From contig JAUXBJ010000173.1 of NCBI GenBank assembly GCA_030619425.1, positions 1 to 5,396 on the forward strand: DNA of 5,396 nt. The letters run 5' to 3'. This DNA comes from a bacterium (GTDB lineage: Bacteria; Zixibacteria; MSB-5A5; GN15; FEB-12). The translations under genes were made by a program, and so were the position numbers. Positions 4,782-5,396 of the stretch are shown in pieces (positions within the stretch are counted from its first letter, which is position 1; the number at the start of each line of letters is the position of its first letter). The notes beneath the pieces were generated by a model. That model was not told the DNA's origin and ran no database searches. It saw only the letters and a list, made by a program, of their open reading frames with translations.

Positions 4782-5396
4782 ATGGCAAATGAGTCAGGGC
4801 ACATGTTCAGTACTGATCGACCTATTGATAAGAGAGAGGAAGATCAGCTTGATCGCGCTGATTTCGCGGAGTTTATTGCGACAGCTGTTAGCAACTGGCG
4901 CGAAAAAGACAGTCTAGTCGTTGGTTTGTATGGTCCGTGGGGTTGTGGGAAATCTTCCGTAATCAACATGACGATCGACGCGCTTGGCGACAAGGGAGAC
5001 CAGAGCCCACTGGTTGTGCAATTCAACCCCTGGCAAGTTTCCGGACAAGGAGAAATCGTAGCTGCGTTCTTTCAGGAGATCCGATCGGCTTTACCGCAAG
5101 CGGACGACGGATCATCTAAATTCCTGCAAGCATTTGACAAGTATGCTACGGTTGTGTCACTTGTAGGACCTAGCGCCATCTTGGCGGCAAGCACAGGGCT
5201 AATCGACCCGGAAACTGCTACGGCTCTGACTAGCGGCGCGGCAATCGCCGGAAAATCTCCTGGACTGTTCCGAAGATTCCGTAGGAAACCGGAATCGTTT
5301 AGGCAGACTCTTTCGAAAATGAAGGATACGCTCAAGGGGCACATGAAGGACCTGGAACGACCAATATTGGTCGTTATCGATGATATAGACCGGCTA
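4782..5396 (+). CDS. KAP-family P-loop NTPase, N-terminal part (runs off the right edge)
   Basis: The 205 visible residues match the KAP NTPase pattern. A leader TDRPIDKREEDQLDRADFAE (11-30) is followed by VVGLYGPWGCGKSSV with Walker A GPWGCGKS (51-58), then the family motif QFNPW (80-84), and Walker B with the sensor-like acidic cluster LVVIDDIDRL (196-205) at the window end. Between the Walker motifs lies a hydrophobic stretch at about 121-157 (YATVVSLVGPSAILAA, then ALTSGAAIAG), where many KAP proteins insert a membrane hairpin; here it is short and only moderately hydrophobic. KAP proteins are often membrane-associated ATPases, and the family includes the F-plasmid phage-exclusion protein PifA. 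A defence role here is therefore possible but unproven. GC is about 48% over the first 199 bases, with several AGA, AGG, ATA, CTA and TTA codons, unlike the first and third genes, which suggests horizontal acquisition. The ATG at 4782 is the first start after an in-frame stop. Domains beyond Walker B are not visible. Confidence 0.92.
   Translation, partial: MANESGHMFSTDRPIDKREEDQLDRADFAEFIATAVSNWREKDSLVVGLYGPWGCGKSSVINMTIDALGDKGDQSPLVVQFNPWQVSGQGEIVAAFFQEIRSALPQADDGSSKFLQAFDKYATVVSLVGPSAILAASTGLIDPETATALTSGAAIAGKSPGLFRRFRRKPESFRQTLSKMKDTLKGHMKDLERPILVVIDDIDRL

Overview
The window looks like a chromosomal segment from an uncultured, fairly GC-rich bacterium. Hand counts give about 58-65% GC in sampled 60-base stretches of the first and third genes. 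The gene types (a large membrane-anchored VWA protein, a lysine-dehydrogenase-like enzyme, and a short 'NRRNA...STGPRT' protein of a family I recall as multi-copy in environmental phyla) would suit a Zixibacteria-like or Planctomycete-like lineage. That placement is an inference from gene types only.

Layout. (1) The first 54 bases probably hold the tail of an upstream co-transcribed gene. (2) 55-2226 (+) encodes a 723-residue membrane-anchored protein with a VWA domain that keeps all MIDAS positions, followed by periplasmic-type domains and a C-terminal membrane helix. (3) 2218-2559 (-) is a small gene whose 113-residue product is essentially a lone histidine-kinase phosphoacceptor (DHp/HisKA) domain. 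Its 3' end overlaps the VWA gene tail to tail by 9 bases. (4) 2560-2725 is a divergent regulatory region with one plausible promoter, an inverted repeat and two GATCGAT copies. (5) 2726-3868 (+) encodes a 380-residue saccharopine-dehydrogenase-family enzyme that most resembles L-lysine 6-dehydrogenase. (6) 3869-4021 is a gene-free interval packed with palindromes: two hairpins of identical geometry that can close into a three-way junction, then a separate perfect 9-bp hairpin. (7) 4022-4577 (-) is a broken gene of the NRRNA/STGPRT family. It is split into two frames by a stretch of exactly 100 bp (4169-4268) made largely of hairpins; removing it joins the frames. (8) 4578-4781 is a divergent intergenic gap with no promoter I would defend. 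(9) 4782 to the right edge (+) is the N-terminal 205 residues of a KAP-family P-loop NTPase, cut off just after its Walker B motif.

The left two-thirds looks like ordinary chromosomal content: membrane/stress-type, signalling and amino-acid genes. The right third, from about 3900 on, looks accessory, with palindromic repeats, a degraded repeat-family gene and a lower-GC KAP NTPase (about 48% GC over its first 199 bases). KAP NTPases include the phage-exclusion protein PifA, so the right edge may be the border of a defence or mobile region. The evidence for that lies mostly outside the window.
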